Notes: generated by a model not told the origin, from the sequence alone. A DNA stretch of 64,000 nt from Gp6-AA45 sp035652075 (GCA_035652075.1 DASREL010000219.1:22376-86375), one strand, 5' to 3'; counted from the first letter of the stretch, positions 8,600-17,776 are shown. Program-made: numbers and translations.

Positions 8600-11500
8600 T
8601 GTTCGTCGAAACGTTCATCAAGCGGCCGATCCTGGCGAGCGTCTGTTCGCTCGTGATCATCCTCGCGGGCATCATCGCCATCCCGACGCTGCCGATCGCG
8701 CAGTTCCCCGAGCTGGCGCCGCCGCAAGTGCAGGTGACCGCGTTCTACAACGGCGCGAACGCGCAGACGGTCGAAACGGCCGTCACCGTGCCGCTCGAAC
8801 AGGCGATCAACGGCGTCGAGGGAATGCAGTACATGACCTCGTCGAGCGGCAACGATGGCACGAGCATCATCACGATCACCTTCGACGTCTCGCGCAACCT
8901 GGACGTCGCGGCCGTGGACGTCCAGAACCGTCTGTCGCAAGCCGAAGGGCGGTTGCCGAATGAAGTCAAGCAGGTCGGCATCTCGGTGCAGAAGGTGTCG
9001 ACGAACTTCGTGCTCGCGGCGGCCGCGTATGCGGAGCACGGCGAATACGATCCGCTCTTCGTCAGCAACTACCTGGATCGGTTCGTCGTCGACGAACTGA
9101 AGCGTGTGCCCGGCGTCGGCAACGTCGTGGTGTTTGGCGTGGGACGCTACGCCATGCGCATCTGGCTCGATCCCGAGCGGCTCGCGTCGCGCAACATCAC
9201 GGCGGACGAAGTCATTGACGCGCTCCGCGAACAGAACGTGCAGGTCGCCGCCGGCGCGATCGGGCAGGAGCCGGCGCCCGCGGGACAGCGCTACCAGATC
9301 AGCGTGCGTGCGGCCGGACGACTGTCGGATCCGGCGGAGTTCGACAACATCATCCTGAAACGTGCCGCGGATGGCGCACTCGTGCGCGTCAAAGATGTCG
9401 CCCGAACGGAACTGGGATCCGAAAGCTACGGCACGGCGTCGCGCTATCAGGCCCGCGATGCGGTCGGCATGGGCGTGTTGCAGTTGCCCACGGCGAACGC
9501 GCTGCAGGTGTACCGCGACGTCAGCGCGGAGATGGACCGCTTGTCGAAGCGTTTTCCCCCCGGCTTGAAACTCGACGTCGCGTTCGAGACGACGAGCGTC
9601 GTCGCCGAATCGATTCGCGAGGTCGTGACGACGCTCGGTATTGCGATCCTGCTCGTCGTCCTCGTCATGTTCCTGTTCCTGCAGAACTGGCGGACGACGC
9701 TGATCCCCGCGATTACGATTCCGGTGTCGCTCGTCGGCACGTTTGCGTTCGTCAAGTTGTTCGGCTTCTCGGTTAATACGCTGACGCTGTTCGGCGTCAC
9801 GCTTGCGACCGGCCTCGTCGTCGACGACGCCATCGTCGTCATCGAAAACATCGAGCGGCACATCCACGACGAGCACCGGCCGCCTGCTGAAGCGGCGCTG
9901 ACCGCGATGCGCGAGGTGACGAGCGCCGTCATCGCGACCGCCCTGGTGCTGGCCGCGGTCTTCGTACCTGTGGCCTTCTTCCCGGGGACGACGGGACGGT
10001 TGTATCAGCAGTTCGCGTTGACGATCGCGGTGTCGATGGCGATTTCGGCATTCAACGCGCTCACGCTGACGCCGGCGCTGTCGGCGCTGCTGCTCGGGCG
10101 CGCCGAGAGGCCGCACGGGCTGTTCTTTCGCGGCGTCAATCGCGTCATCGACGGCGGGACGAGCGGTCTCGTCGCCGCGCTGCGCGGATTGATTCGCATT
10201 CGTGTGCTCGTCGCCATCGTATTTGCCGTGCTGCTGGCGGTGACGTATTGGGTCTACACGCGCGTGCCGACCGGCTTCGTGCCGGATGAAGATCAGGGCT
10301 ATCTGTTCGTTCTGATCCAGGCGCCGCCCGGCGCGTCGCTCGAGTACACGATGAACGTCGTGAAGAAGGCCGAAGCGATCATGAAACGCCAGCCGGAGGC
10401 GAACCGGATGTTCGCGGCCGGCGGATTCAGTTTCGCCGGATCGGCGCCGAACCAGGGGATCATGTTCGTGCAGTTGAAGGACTTCGCCGAACGAAAAGGC
10501 GAGCAGCGGTCCGCGAAGGCGGTGCTCGGCCGGTTGTACGGCGAGTTCAGCCAGATCACCGACGCGATGGTGATTCCGTTCCTGCCGCCGTCGATTCAGG
10601 GCCTGGGTCAGTTCGGCGGCTTCACGTACGAACTGCTCGACCAGACCGGCGGTCCGATCGAAAACCTGTCGTCGGCCGCGAACCAACTGATCGGCGAGGC
10701 GAATCGCACGCCTGGATTGACCGCGCTCTTCACGCAGTTCACGGCGAACGATCCGCAGCTCGTCGTCGACATCGATCGCGAACAGGCGAAGAGCGTCGGG
10801 CTGTCGCTCGGCGCCGTCACGAACACGATGCAGGTGCTGCTCGGGTCGAGTTACGTCAACGATTTCGACTTCAACAACCGTTCGTATCGCGTGTACGTGC
10901 AGGCCGATCAGCGTTTTCGATCGAACCCGGCGAACATCGAGCGCTACTACGCGCGAACCGCGACCGGAGCGATGATGCCGCTCAGCAACGTCGTGTCGGT
11001 GCACGAGGCGACGGCGCCGAAGAGCATCAACCACTTCAACTTGTTCCGGTCGGCCGAAATCGACGGCTCGGCGGCGCCCGGCTTCTCGTCGGGCCAGGCG
11101 CTCGCGATCATGCAGCAGCTGTCCGATCGCGCGCTGCCGCAGGGCTTTTCGTACGCGTGGTCGGGAATCTCGCTCGAAGAGATCAAGGCCGGCAGTCAGT
11201 CGGCGCTGATCTTCGGCCTTGGCCTGTTGCTCGTGTATCTGACGCTCGCGGCGCAGTACGAGAGCGTGACGTTGCCGTTCATCATCCTGCTGTCGGTGCC
11301 GCTCGCGATCCTTGGAGCGCTTCTGGCGCAGTGGGGACGCGGTTTGATCGACGACGTGTACTGCCAGATCGGTCTCGTGATGCTGATCGGCCTCTCGGCG
11401 AAGAACGGCATCTTGATCGTGGAGTTCGCCGAGCAGCTGCGGGCGCGCGGGCTGTCGATTGCCGAAGCGGCGGTCGAAGCGGCGCGCATCCGACTGCGGC

Positions 11501-11694
11501 CGATTTTGATGACATCGCTCGCGTTCATCCTTGGTGTCATGCCGCTCGTGTTCGCCAGCGGCGCCGGCAGCGAAGCGCGCCACTCGGTCGGGACGGCCGT
11601 TGCCGGTGGCATGATCGCGTCTACGTTCCTGAACCTCGCATTCATTCCCGTGCTGTATGTCGTTGTCAAAAGCCTCGGCCGTCGCCGCGCTTAG
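8599..11694 (+). CDS. RND multidrug efflux pump, HAE1/AcrB family
   Basis: 1031 residues, the AcrB length. It starts MFVETFIKRPILASV, typical of the HAE1 family, with 12 predicted transmembrane helices and two large periplasmic loops. The proton-relay acidic pair D409-D410 is in TM4 (GLVVDDAIVVIENIE), matching AcrB D407/D408. The C-terminal half has GLSAKNGILIVEFAEQLR. It exchanges protons for amphiphilic compounds across the inner membrane. The reading frame is open further upstream inside the adaptor gene, but the start at 8599 gives the conserved N-terminus and a TAATG junction. TolC follows with a 38-base overlap. Confidence 0.96.
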   Translation: MFVETFIKRPILASVCSLVIILAGIIAIPTLPIAQFPELAPPQVQVTAFYNGANAQTVETAVTVPLEQAINGVEGMQYMTSSSGNDGTSIITITFDVSRNLDVAAVDVQNRLSQAEGRLPNEVKQVGISVQKVSTNFVLAAAAYAEHGEYDPLFVSNYLDRFVVDELKRVPGVGNVVVFGVGRYAMRIWLDPERLASRNITADEVIDALREQNVQVAAGAIGQEPAPAGQRYQISVRAAGRLSDPAEFDNIILKRAADGALVRVKDVARTELGSESYGTASRYQARDAVGMGVLQLPTANALQVYRDVSAEMDRLSKRFPPGLKLDVAFETTSVVAESIREVVTTLGIAILLVVLVMFLFLQNWRTTLIPAITIPVSLVGTFAFVKLFGFSVNTLTLFGVTLATGLVVDDAIVVIENIERHIHDEHRPPAEAALTAMREVTSAVIATALVLAAVFVPVAFFPGTTGRLYQQFALTIAVSMAISAFNALTLTPALSALLLGRAERPHGLFFRGVNRVIDGGTSGLVAALRGLIRIRVLVAIVFAVLLAVTYWVYTRVPTGFVPDEDQGYLFVLIQAPPGASLEYTMNVVKKAEAIMKRQPEANRMFAAGGFSFAGSAPNQGIMFVQLKDFAERKGEQRSAKAVLGRLYGEFSQITDAMVIPFLPPSIQGLGQFGGFTYELLDQTGGPIENLSSAANQLIGEANRTPGLTALFTQFTANDPQLVVDIDREQAKSVGLSLGAVTNTMQVLLGSSYVNDFDFNNRSYRVYVQADQRFRSNPANIERYYARTATGAMMPLSNVVSVHEATAPKSINHFNLFRSAEIDGSAAPGFSSGQALAIMQQLSDRALPQGFSYAWSGISLEEIKAGSQSALIFGLGLLLVYLTLAAQYESVTLPFIILLSVPLAILGALLAQWGRGLIDDVYCQIGLVMLIGLSAKNGILIVEFAEQLRARGLSIAEAAVEAARIRLRPILMTSLAFILGVMPLVFASGAGSEARHSVGTAVAGGMIASTFLNLAFIPVLYVVVKSLGRRRA

Positions 11695-12922
11695 CCTGTT
11701 CGTCGCGAGCGTCGTGTCGGCGCAGCCGCCGACGCCGGCGCGACGGGTGTCGTTCGACGAGGCGATCAAGCAGGCGACCGACAACAATCCAACCGTTCGC
11801 GCCGCGGCATCGGCGATTCTGCGCGCCGAAGGTCTGTTGCGTCAGGCCCGCGCCGCGACGCTCGTGCAGCTGTCCGGCAACATCACGACGACGACGCTGA
11901 ATACCGGCGTCGAGTTTCAAGGCACGACGGTGACGCCGCGGAATTCGCTGGCCGCGTCGTTGACCGCCGACATGCCGATCGTGGCCGCGGCTGCGTGGGC
12001 GCGCCGTGCGCAGGCGGAAGACGCGAAGTCGGTCGCCGAGCTGACCGTCGCAGACGTCCGGCGACAGGTCGCATTCGCGGCGGCGGACGCGTACCTGACG
12101 ATTCTCGCGCAGCGGCGCGTCGTCGAGTCGAACGTCCGCGCACGGGATGTCGCCAAAGCGCACTTCGATCTCGCCGCCCAACTGGAGCAGCGCGGCAGCG
12201 GCAGCAAGCTGAACGCGCTGCGCGCGCAACAGCAGTGGTCCACGGACGAAACGCTGGTGGAAACCGCGCGCCTTGCGCTCTATCGCGCGCAGGAAGCGTT
12301 GGGCGTCCTCGTCGCTGTCAACGAACCGGTCGATGCCGGCGACGAGCCGCAGTTCGCGCTGCCGGCGGAGGAGCCGCGCATCGATCTGTTTCGATCCGAT
12401 CTCAAACTGTTCGCTGCCGAAGAGCAGGCGGCGGAGCGCATCGTCCGCGACAGCTCGAAGGATTGGTGGCCGACCGTCGACGCGATCTTTCAACCGTCGA
12501 CGACGGTGCCGTCGCCGTTTTTCTTGCCGGCGAACAGCTGGCGCGTGTTGATGCAGGCGAACATTCCCATTTTCGACAGCGGGCAAAAGAGCGCGGTGAA
12601 GATGCAGCGACAGGCGGCGGTCGATCAGGCGCGCGCGACGCGCGCCGGCGCGACGATCCAGGCGGGATCGCAAGTGCGCGCTGCGCGCGAAGCGATGGCA
12701 AGCGCCGATCGTACGTTGACCAGCGCGCGCGCCGCGGCGCAGCAAGCGCAGCAGGTCGTCGACATCACCAACATCAGCTACCGCGCTGGCGCGGCGACGA
12801 ACATCGAAGTCATCGACGCCGAGCGGAGCGCGCGTGACGCCGAAACCGCGGTCGCGGTCGCCGAAGATGCGTTGCGGCGGGCCCGTCTCGAATACCTCAA
12901 CGCGACGGGACGGTTTCCATGA
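11657..12922 (+). CDS. TolC-family outer-membrane efflux channel
   Basis: 421 residues. A signal peptide (SLSKASAVAALSLFVASVV, SAQ cleavage) is followed by the two-fold TolC repeat: long coiled-coil helices rich in Ala, Gln and Arg, with the typical motif VSFDEAIKQATDNNPTV and the C-terminal ISYRAGAATNIEVIDAERS. It supplies the outer-membrane duct of the pump encoded just upstream. Its start lies 38 bases inside the pump gene and its stop overlaps the next ATG (ATGA), so translation is probably coupled through the operon. Confidence 0.93.
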   Translation: MSLSKASAVAALSLFVASVVSAQPPTPARRVSFDEAIKQATDNNPTVRAAASAILRAEGLLRQARAATLVQLSGNITTTTLNTGVEFQGTTVTPRNSLAASLTADMPIVAAAAWARRAQAEDAKSVAELTVADVRRQVAFAAADAYLTILAQRRVVESNVRARDVAKAHFDLAAQLEQRGSGSKLNALRAQQQWSTDETLVETARLALYRAQEALGVLVAVNEPVDAGDEPQFALPAEEPRIDLFRSDLKLFAAEEQAAERIVRDSSKDWWPTVDAIFQPSTTVPSPFFLPANSWRVLMQANIPIFDSGQKSAVKMQRQAAVDQARATRAGATIQAGSQVRAAREAMASADRTLTSARAAAQQAQQVVDITNISYRAGAATNIEVIDAERSARDAETAVAVAEDALRRARLEYLNATGRFP

Positions 12923-13905
12923 AAGCCATGGCGCTGACCAGCGCAGCGGCGGGACGCGTGGACGCAGTGGATCGCGACGTGCCGATTGCGCTGCCCGGCG
13001 AAGTGCTCGTGCGTGTGCGGGCGTGCGGCGTGTGCCGTACCGATCTGCACATCGTCGATGGCGAGTTGGCCGGCGGCGACATTCCGGTGATTCCGGGTCA
13101 CGAGATCGTCGGCGTCGTCGAAGTCGTCGGGGACGGCGTGACGAACCTGAAGATCGGCGATCGTGTCGGGATCCCGTGGCTCGGTTACTCGTGCGGCGTG
13201 TGCGAGTACTGTCGCAGCGGTCGCGAGAACCTGTGTGCCGAGGCGCGGTTCACCGGCTACACGATCGACGGCGGCTACGCCGACTACACCGTCGCCGACG
13301 CGCGCTACGCGTTCAAGATTCCCGATGGATATTCCGACGTTGATGCAGCGCCGCTGTTGTGCGCGGGGTTGATCGGCTACCGCGCGTACCGCATGGCGGG
13401 CGACGCGAAGCGTCTCGGCTTGTACGGATTCGGCGCGGCCGCCCACGTCATTGCGCAGGTCGCGGTGTTTCAACAGCGCGAGGTGTTTGCGTTCACGTCG
13501 GAAGGTGACGCGGCGGCGCAGCAACTCGCCCGCGATCTCGGATGCGCCTGGGCAGGCGCGTCGACGGAAACGCCTCCGTCACTGCTCGATGCGGCGATCA
13601 TTTTCGCGCCGGTCGGCGCACTGGTCCCAGCGGCGCTGGCGTGCGTCGTGCCGGGCGGCGTCGTCGTCTGTGCCGGGATCCACATGAGCGACATCCCATC
13701 CTTTCCGTACGCGCTGTTGTGGCAGGAGCGGATCGTGCGATCCGTTGCCAACCTGACGCGCCAGGATGCGATCGACTTTCTTGCGCTGGCGCCGCGCGTG
13801 CCAATCAAAACGCACGTGACGAGCTATTCGTTAGCGGACGCGAATCGCGCCTTGGACGACGTGCGCGGCGGACGCGTGACGGGAGCCGCGGTGTTGACCG
13901 TATGA
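12919..13905 (+). CDS. Zinc-dependent alcohol dehydrogenase (MDR family)
   Basis: 328 residues. Medium-chain dehydrogenase fold. The catalytic-zinc motif ACGVCRTDLH and the GHE motif (IPGHEIVGVV) are in the N-terminal GroES-like domain, with the structural zinc Cys set in CGVCEYCRSGRENLC. The Rossmann part carries LGLYGFGAAAHVIAQVA, with GxGxxA in place of the standard GxGxxG. It resembles single-domain AdhA-type NAD(P)-dependent alcohol dehydrogenases. The ATG overlaps the TolC stop (ATGA) and its own stop overlaps the YbaK start (ATGA), so it may be carried on the efflux transcript. A metabolic link to efflux is not evident. Confidence 0.88.
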   Translation: MKAMALTSAAAGRVDAVDRDVPIALPGEVLVRVRACGVCRTDLHIVDGELAGGDIPVIPGHEIVGVVEVVGDGVTNLKIGDRVGIPWLGYSCGVCEYCRSGRENLCAEARFTGYTIDGGYADYTVADARYAFKIPDGYSDVDAAPLLCAGLIGYRAYRMAGDAKRLGLYGFGAAAHVIAQVAVFQQREVFAFTSEGDAAAQQLARDLGCAWAGASTETPPSLLDAAIIFAPVGALVPAALACVVPGGVVVCAGIHMSDIPSFPYALLWQERIVRSVANLTRQDAIDFLALAPRVPIKTHVTSYSLADANRALDDVRGGRVTGAAVLTV

Positions 13906-14399
13906 CGATGACGGAGCAGGAACGGCCGGTGATCGCGAAGCTGGAGGCGCTCGGCATCACGTTTACGCGGCACGAGCATCCGCCGGTGCCGACGGTCGAG
14001 GACGCACTCGAGCACTGGAAGGGCATCGACGCCACCCACTGCAAGAATCTGTTTCTGCGCAACCAGAAAGGCAATCGCCACTACCTGGTCATCGTCGAGC
14101 ACGCGAAGCGCGTGGATTTGCGCAAAGTGGCGGATCAGATCGGTGACGGCAAGCTGAGTTTCGCGTCGCCCGAACGGCTCATGGCGCACCTCGGGCTGAC
14201 GCCGGGGTCGGTGTCCCCATTTGGACTGATCAACAACGCTGACCATGCGGTCAGGGTCTTTCTCGATCGCGACCTGCGGTCCGCGTCGCGGCTGTCGTTT
14301 CATCCGAACATCAACACCGTGACGCTGACAGTGTCCGTCGCCGATTTCGACAAGTTCCTGGCTTCTTGCGGGAACCCGGTCCAGTCTTTGGAGGTCTGA
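13902..14399 (+). CDS. YbaK/ProX-type aminoacyl-tRNA deacylase
   Basis: 165 residues from ATG 13902. The whole length fits the YbaK/PrdX (ProXp) editing fold: FTRHEHPPVPTVEDA near the N-terminus, the conserved Lys in CKNLFLRNQKG, VIVEHAKRVDLRKVAD, and the GSVSPFGLIN loop. Family members hydrolyse mischarged aminoacyl-tRNAs such as Ala-tRNA(Pro) in trans. The start overlaps the dehydrogenase stop. The TGA stop lies inside the first copy of an 11-bp tandem repeat that fills the next 60 bases. Confidence 0.88.
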   Translation: MTMTEQERPVIAKLEALGITFTRHEHPPVPTVEDALEHWKGIDATHCKNLFLRNQKGNRHYLVIVEHAKRVDLRKVADQIGDGKLSFASPERLMAHLGLTPGSVSPFGLINNADHAVRVFLDRDLRSASRLSFHPNINTVTLTVSVADFDKFLASCGNPVQSLEV

Positions 14400-14459
14400 C
14401 CGCGGTCTGACCCCAGTCTGACCCCAGTCTGACCCCAGTCTGACTCCAGTCTGACCCCG
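14394..14459. repeat. Six-copy 11-bp tandem repeat (GTCTGACCCCA)
   Basis: Six 11-bp units in register: GTCTGACCGCG, three exact GTCTGACCCCA, GTCTGACTCCA and GTCTGACCCCG. The first copy supplies the TGA stop of the YbaK-like gene. The array runs directly into the inverted repeat at 14458-14480. Confidence 0.9.
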
Positions 14460-14480
14460 TGTGACCTAGGCTGTCACACG
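14458..14480. promoter_or_regulatory. 8-bp inverted repeat before the zinc-ribbon gene
   Basis: CGTGTGAC (14458-14465) and GTCACACG (14473-14480) form a perfect inverted repeat around a 7-nt spacer. It could be an operator for the gene at 14502, or a small transcript hairpin; there is no T run to make it a clear terminator. A TACCAT -10-like hexamer (14488-14493) follows, 8 nt before ATG 14502. Confidence 0.5.
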
Positions 14481-14501
14481 TGCCGGTTACCATCGGCTCG
14501 T

Positions 14502-15017
14502 ATGACGCAGAAACCACATCAAATCGCACAAGATGAATGGGTTAGCTTCCCTGGCGGCGAGCTCGAAGGCAGACGCCCTAAGGCGTTGTGTCCGGCTTGC
14601 CGCGACGGGCTGAAGCGAGGCAATCGCTCCACGCGCAAGACCCTGTGTTTCGAGTGTTACCGCGCGGACCTCGAACGCCAGAAAGCGATGGGCCTCGCGG
14701 GACAGTTCGACGCTGCGTCCGAGGCGCGGTTCCAGTTTCAGCTGCCGTTCGAGCCGGTCGATCAGTCGCGGCTCGAAATGCTCAAGGCCGATCGACAGGC
14801 GGCGCGGGTCGCGCAGCTGGCGACACCGACCGGTCCATTCGTCGATCGACGCCGCCACGCGCAGATCGAAGCGCGTCACGCGCTGCAGCAGATCGCCGCG
14901 GGACTGAAAGCGCGTCAACTCGCGAAGGCCGAACGCGATCGTGCGATGGCGACAGCGTTTCACGCGGCCGAACTGCAGTTGCCGGATGCGTGGATTCCAT
15001 TCGTGATGTCGCGGTGA
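14502..15017 (+). CDS. Conserved hypothetical protein with CPAC...CFEC zinc ribbon
   Basis: 171 residues, function not recognised. The N-terminal third has two CxxC knuckles (ALCPACRDGL and TLCFECYRADL, about residues 28-55) spaced like a treble-clef or zinc-ribbon site. The rest is highly charged and helical (QIEARHALQQIAAGLKARQLAKAER), ending with LPDAWIPFVMSR. No signal peptide or membrane segment, so it is probably cytoplasmic and may bind nucleic acid or a protein partner. It stands alone between the repeat array and rmuC, 13 bases upstream of the latter's start. Confidence 0.7.
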   Translation: MTQKPHQIAQDEWVSFPGGELEGRRPKALCPACRDGLKRGNRSTRKTLCFECYRADLERQKAMGLAGQFDAASEARFQFQLPFEPVDQSRLEMLKADRQAARVAQLATPTGPFVDRRRHAQIEARHALQQIAAGLKARQLAKAERDRAMATAFHAAELQLPDAWIPFVMSR

Positions 15018-15030
15018 ACGCCGTATAATC

Positions 15031-16230
15031 GTGTCCATCGAACCCCTCATCCTGGTCACCCTTCTCGCAGTCGGGCTCGCTATTGGTGTCATCGCCGGTG
15101 TTCTGCTCGCGCGCACGGGGCTGCGCGATACGTTTCATGCGCTCAGCGCCGAAGCGCTGAAGAACAACAACGAGCAGTTTCTCGCGCTCGCCCAAACCAA
15201 ACTGCAGCAGACGAAGACCGAGGCCGCGGCGGACATCGACGCGCGAAAGAAGGCGATCGAGGATCTGCTGTCGCCGATGCACAAGACGCTCGAGCAGATG
15301 GATCGCGAGATCAAGGACGCCGAGCGGCGCCGCATCGAATCGGGCGCACAACTGATTCAAAAGATCGCGTCGCTCGACTCGATGGGGCAGAACCTCCGCG
15401 ACGAGACGCGCCGACTGACCGACGCGCTCAAGCGGCCCGGTGTCCGCGGCCGCTGGGGCGAACTGCAGTTGAAGCGCGTCGTCGAACTCGCGGGGATGCT
15501 CGAGCACTGCCACTTCACGGAGCAGGAAACGATCGCCTCCGAAAACGGTCGCGTCCGTCCCGACGTGATCATCAACCTCCCAGGCGGCAAGCACATCGTC
15601 GTCGACGCGAAAGCGCCGCTCGACGCGTATCTGCGCGCGCTAGAGGCGCCGGACGAAGAGGCGCGGCAGAAGCTGCTGATCGATCACGCGCGGCAAGTGC
15701 GCAGCCACATCTCGCAACTGTCGGCAAAGAATTACTTCGACAAAGTACCGGTGACGCCGGATTTCGTCGTCATGTTCCTGCCGGGCGAGATGTTCTTCAG
15801 CGCGGCGCTCGAACACGATCCATCGCTGATCGAGTTCGGCGTCGACAAACGCGTCATCCCTGCCAGCCCGACCACGCTGATTGCGCTGTTGCGCGCCGTC
15901 TCGTACGGCTGGCAGCAGGAAGCGATGGAAGAGAACGCGCGCAAGATCAGCGAACTCGGGAAGAACTTGTACGAGTCGGTGCGCGTGCTCGGCGAACGGT
16001 TTGGGACGCTCGGCGTCCGCTTGAAGTCGAGTCTCGAGGCCTACAACGACGCCGTCGGATCGCTCGAGGGCAACGTCCTGATCAAAGCGCGGAAGTTCAA
16101 GGAACTACAGGCGGCAAACGGCGGGGAAGAGATCAAGTCGCTCGAACCGATCGATCGCGTGCCGCGCATGCTGCAAGCGCCGGAACTGACCGACGGCCTG
16201 CCGTTCCACGAAGAAGAAGAGCTGGTGTAG
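15031..16230 (+). CDS. rmuC: DNA recombination protein RmuC
   Basis: 399 residues from a GTG start. An N-terminal transmembrane helix (about 5-28), a long coiled coil (about 35-120) and the RmuC core (about 130-350) with GRWGELQLKRVVELAGML and the nuclease-like GGKHIVVDAKAPLDAYL. RmuC limits inversion at short inverted repeats, which is notable in a window rich in such repeats. A TATAAT (15024-15029) sits one base before the GTG; that is too close to drive this start, so the promoter is unclear. The TAG stop comes from the hairpin repeat that follows. Confidence 0.93.
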   Translation: MSIEPLILVTLLAVGLAIGVIAGVLLARTGLRDTFHALSAEALKNNNEQFLALAQTKLQQTKTEAAADIDARKKAIEDLLSPMHKTLEQMDREIKDAERRRIESGAQLIQKIASLDSMGQNLRDETRRLTDALKRPGVRGRWGELQLKRVVELAGMLEHCHFTEQETIASENGRVRPDVIINLPGGKHIVVDAKAPLDAYLRALEAPDEEARQKLLIDHARQVRSHISQLSAKNYFDKVPVTPDFVVMFLPGEMFFSAALEHDPSLIEFGVDKRVIPASPTTLIALLRAVSYGWQQEAMEENARKISELGKNLYESVRVLGERFGTLGVRLKSSLEAYNDAVGSLEGNVLIKARKFKELQAANGGEEIKSLEPIDRVPRMLQAPELTDGLPFHEEEELV

Positions 16231-16283
16231 GCCGGGTCACTTTGGACCCGGCAGCGAGGCGGATCTCAAGAGACCCGCCCTAC
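16227..16283. repeat. Double hairpin repeat supplying both convergent stop codons
   Basis: Two stem-loops of one family in opposite orientation: GCCGGGTC/GACCCGGC (16231-16238/16245-16252) and GGCGGATCTC/GAGACCCGCC (16258-16267/16270-16279, one mismatch). The unit is bounded by GTAG (16227-16230) and CTAC (16280-16283). GTAG holds the rmuC stop and CTAC, read on the minus strand, holds the TAG stop of the facing TolC-like gene. It may act as a bidirectional terminator. Confidence 0.8.
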
Positions 16284-17776
16284 GACGTTTTCCAGCCGCC
16301 GCCGAGCCCCTTCAACAGCAGCACCGTCGCATTCATCCGCCGAATCAGGATGTTCACCGCCGCGCGCTCGTTCTGCAGCGCGAAGCTCTGCGCGGTGATG
16401 ACCTCCAGGTAGCTCGCCACGCCGCCCCGGTACCGGTTGTTCGCCAGCGTCAGCGATCGTTCAGACGCCGCCACGGCGTTCGCCTGCACGCGCGCCTCCT
16501 CGTCCAGCACTCGCAGCGTCGACAGTTGGTCCTCGACCTCGCGAAACGCGCCGAGCACCGACTGACGGTAGTTCGCCGTCGCCTGATTGTAGACGCCGAT
16601 GGCCTGTTCCTTGGCGGCACGACGCCGGCCCGCATCGAACACGTTGATCAGCATCGTCGGACCGACCGCCCAGAAGTTGCTCGCGCCGGCGAGGAAGCTG
16701 CCGAATGAGCTGCTCTCAAATCCGGCGGACGCCGAGAGGTTCAGGATCGGGTAATACGCTGACGTGGCGACGCCCACTTGCGCGCTTGCCGAGGCGACGC
16801 GGCGTTCCGCCGCCGCGATATCGGGGCGGCGTTCGAGGAGCGCCGTCGGCAGCGCGACAGGGACGCCGGGTGGATCGAGATTCAGCGGGACGATCGCGAT
16901 CGAAAACGTCGATGCCGGTTGTCCGATGAGCACGGCGATCGCGTGCTCGAGCGTCTGACGCGCGACGCTGACGTCGATCGCCTGCGCGCGCGTCGTTTCG
17001 AGCTGCGTTTCCGCCTGCGCGACGTCGGCCTGCGAAGAGAGTCCTCCCCGAAAGCGGTTCTGCGTCAGGTCGAGCGCCTGCTCGTACGCCTGCACGGTGT
17101 TGTTGAGGAGCAGTTGCTCGCGATCGAGGCCACGCAGCGTGAAGTAGTCGAGCGCGAGCTCCGAGTGGACCGAGAGCCGTGCGCTCTCCAGATCGGCGGC
17201 GCTCGCTTGCGCGTTGGCGCGGTTCGCCTCGAGGATGCCGTGCAGCCGGCCCCAGACGTCCGCCTCGTACGACACCGTCAGCGGAAGGATCAGATCGACA
17301 TACGAGTCGTGGAACGACGAGATCGCTCGGTTACCCGACGGCTGCACGCCGGCAATCGACGGGTTGAGGCCGATCTGCGGTCCAAGGTTCGCGCGCGCGC
17401 CGCGCACCAGCGCCCGCGCCTGCTCGAACTGCGCCGCCACCGCCTGCAAGGTCTGATTCGAGACGTCGACGCGCGCCTCGAGATCGTTCAGCTGCGGATC
17501 GCCGAACATGTCCCACCAATTGCCGCGGATTTCAGAGTCCTTCGGCTCCGGCGGCTTCCAGTTCGCGTTTTCCTTGAACGCCGGAGGAATGTCGACCGTC
17601 GGCGCCACGTACTGCGTTCTTGGCGCACAACCCGAGGCCACGACGATCACGAAGGCCGCGAAGATCACGAACGGAATTAGGCCAAACCCCTTCGTAATCT
17701 TCGTGGCCTTCGCGGTCCTCGTGATCTTCGCGGTCTTCGTGGTCTTCGTGGTCTTCGTGGTCTTCGTGGTCCTCAC
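16280..17776 (-). CDS. NodT/CusC-type outer-membrane efflux lipoprotein with repeat-built leader
   Basis: 498 residues. The mature part is a TolC-fold channel: VAPTVDIPPAF, GNWWDMFGDPQLNDLEARV, long coiled-coil segments and the C-terminal NRYRGGVASYLEVITAQ. A lipoprotein signal (hydrophobic FVIFAAFVIVV, lipobox VASGC at about residues 46-50) is preceded by an odd 29-residue basic tract of TKTTKTTK-like triplets encoded by a 9-bp repeat. GTG 17776 overlaps the stop of the upstream adaptor (GTGA), so the whole tract is probably translated unless an unseen downstream start is used. Third gene of the second RND operon. Confidence 0.88.
   Translation of the reverse strand: MRTTKTTKTTKTTKTAKITRTAKATKITKGFGLIPFVIFAAFVIVVASGCAPRTQYVAPTVDIPPAFKENANWKPPEPKDSEIRGNWWDMFGDPQLNDLEARVDVSNQTLQAVAAQFEQARALVRGARANLGPQIGLNPSIAGVQPSGNRAISSFHDSYVDLILPLTVSYEADVWGRLHGILEANRANAQASAADLESARLSVHSELALDYFTLRGLDREQLLLNNTVQAYEQALDLTQNRFRGGLSSQADVAQAETQLETTRAQAIDVSVARQTLEHAIAVLIGQPASTFSIAIVPLNLDPPGVPVALPTALLERRPDIAAAERRVASASAQVGVATSAYYPILNLSASAGFESSSFGSFLAGASNFWAVGPTMLINVFDAGRRRAAKEQAIGVYNQATANYRQSVLGAFREVEDQLSTLRVLDEEARVQANAVAASERSLTLANNRYRGGVASYLEVITAQSFALQNERAAVNILIRRMNATVLLLKGLGGGWKTS
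17645..17770. repeat. 9-bp tandem array and opposed arm encoding the leader of the NodT-like protein
   Basis: Nine 9-bp units CTTCGTGGT (with variants CTTCGTAAT, CTTCGCGGT, CCTCGTGAT) run from 17690 to 17770. An oppositely oriented arm of the same unit (CACGAAGGC, CGCGAAGAT) lies at 17649-17671, so the locus is a large imperfect palindrome. On the minus strand the array reads Thr-Lys triplets and the opposed arm reads the hydrophobic Phe-Val core of the signal peptide. Confidence 0.85.

Noticed and set aside
8503..11787. A 1094-codon open frame on the minus strand opposite the first RND pump.
   Set aside because: It is a mirror of the GC-rich pump gene: its product is Arg/His/Asp-rich with no domain, while the plus strand carries a full RND pump with all motifs.
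15024..15029. TATAAT as promoter of rmuC.
   Set aside because: It ends one base before the GTG start, so transcription would begin inside the gene and lose the start codon. No better start codon is found downstream before the membrane helix.
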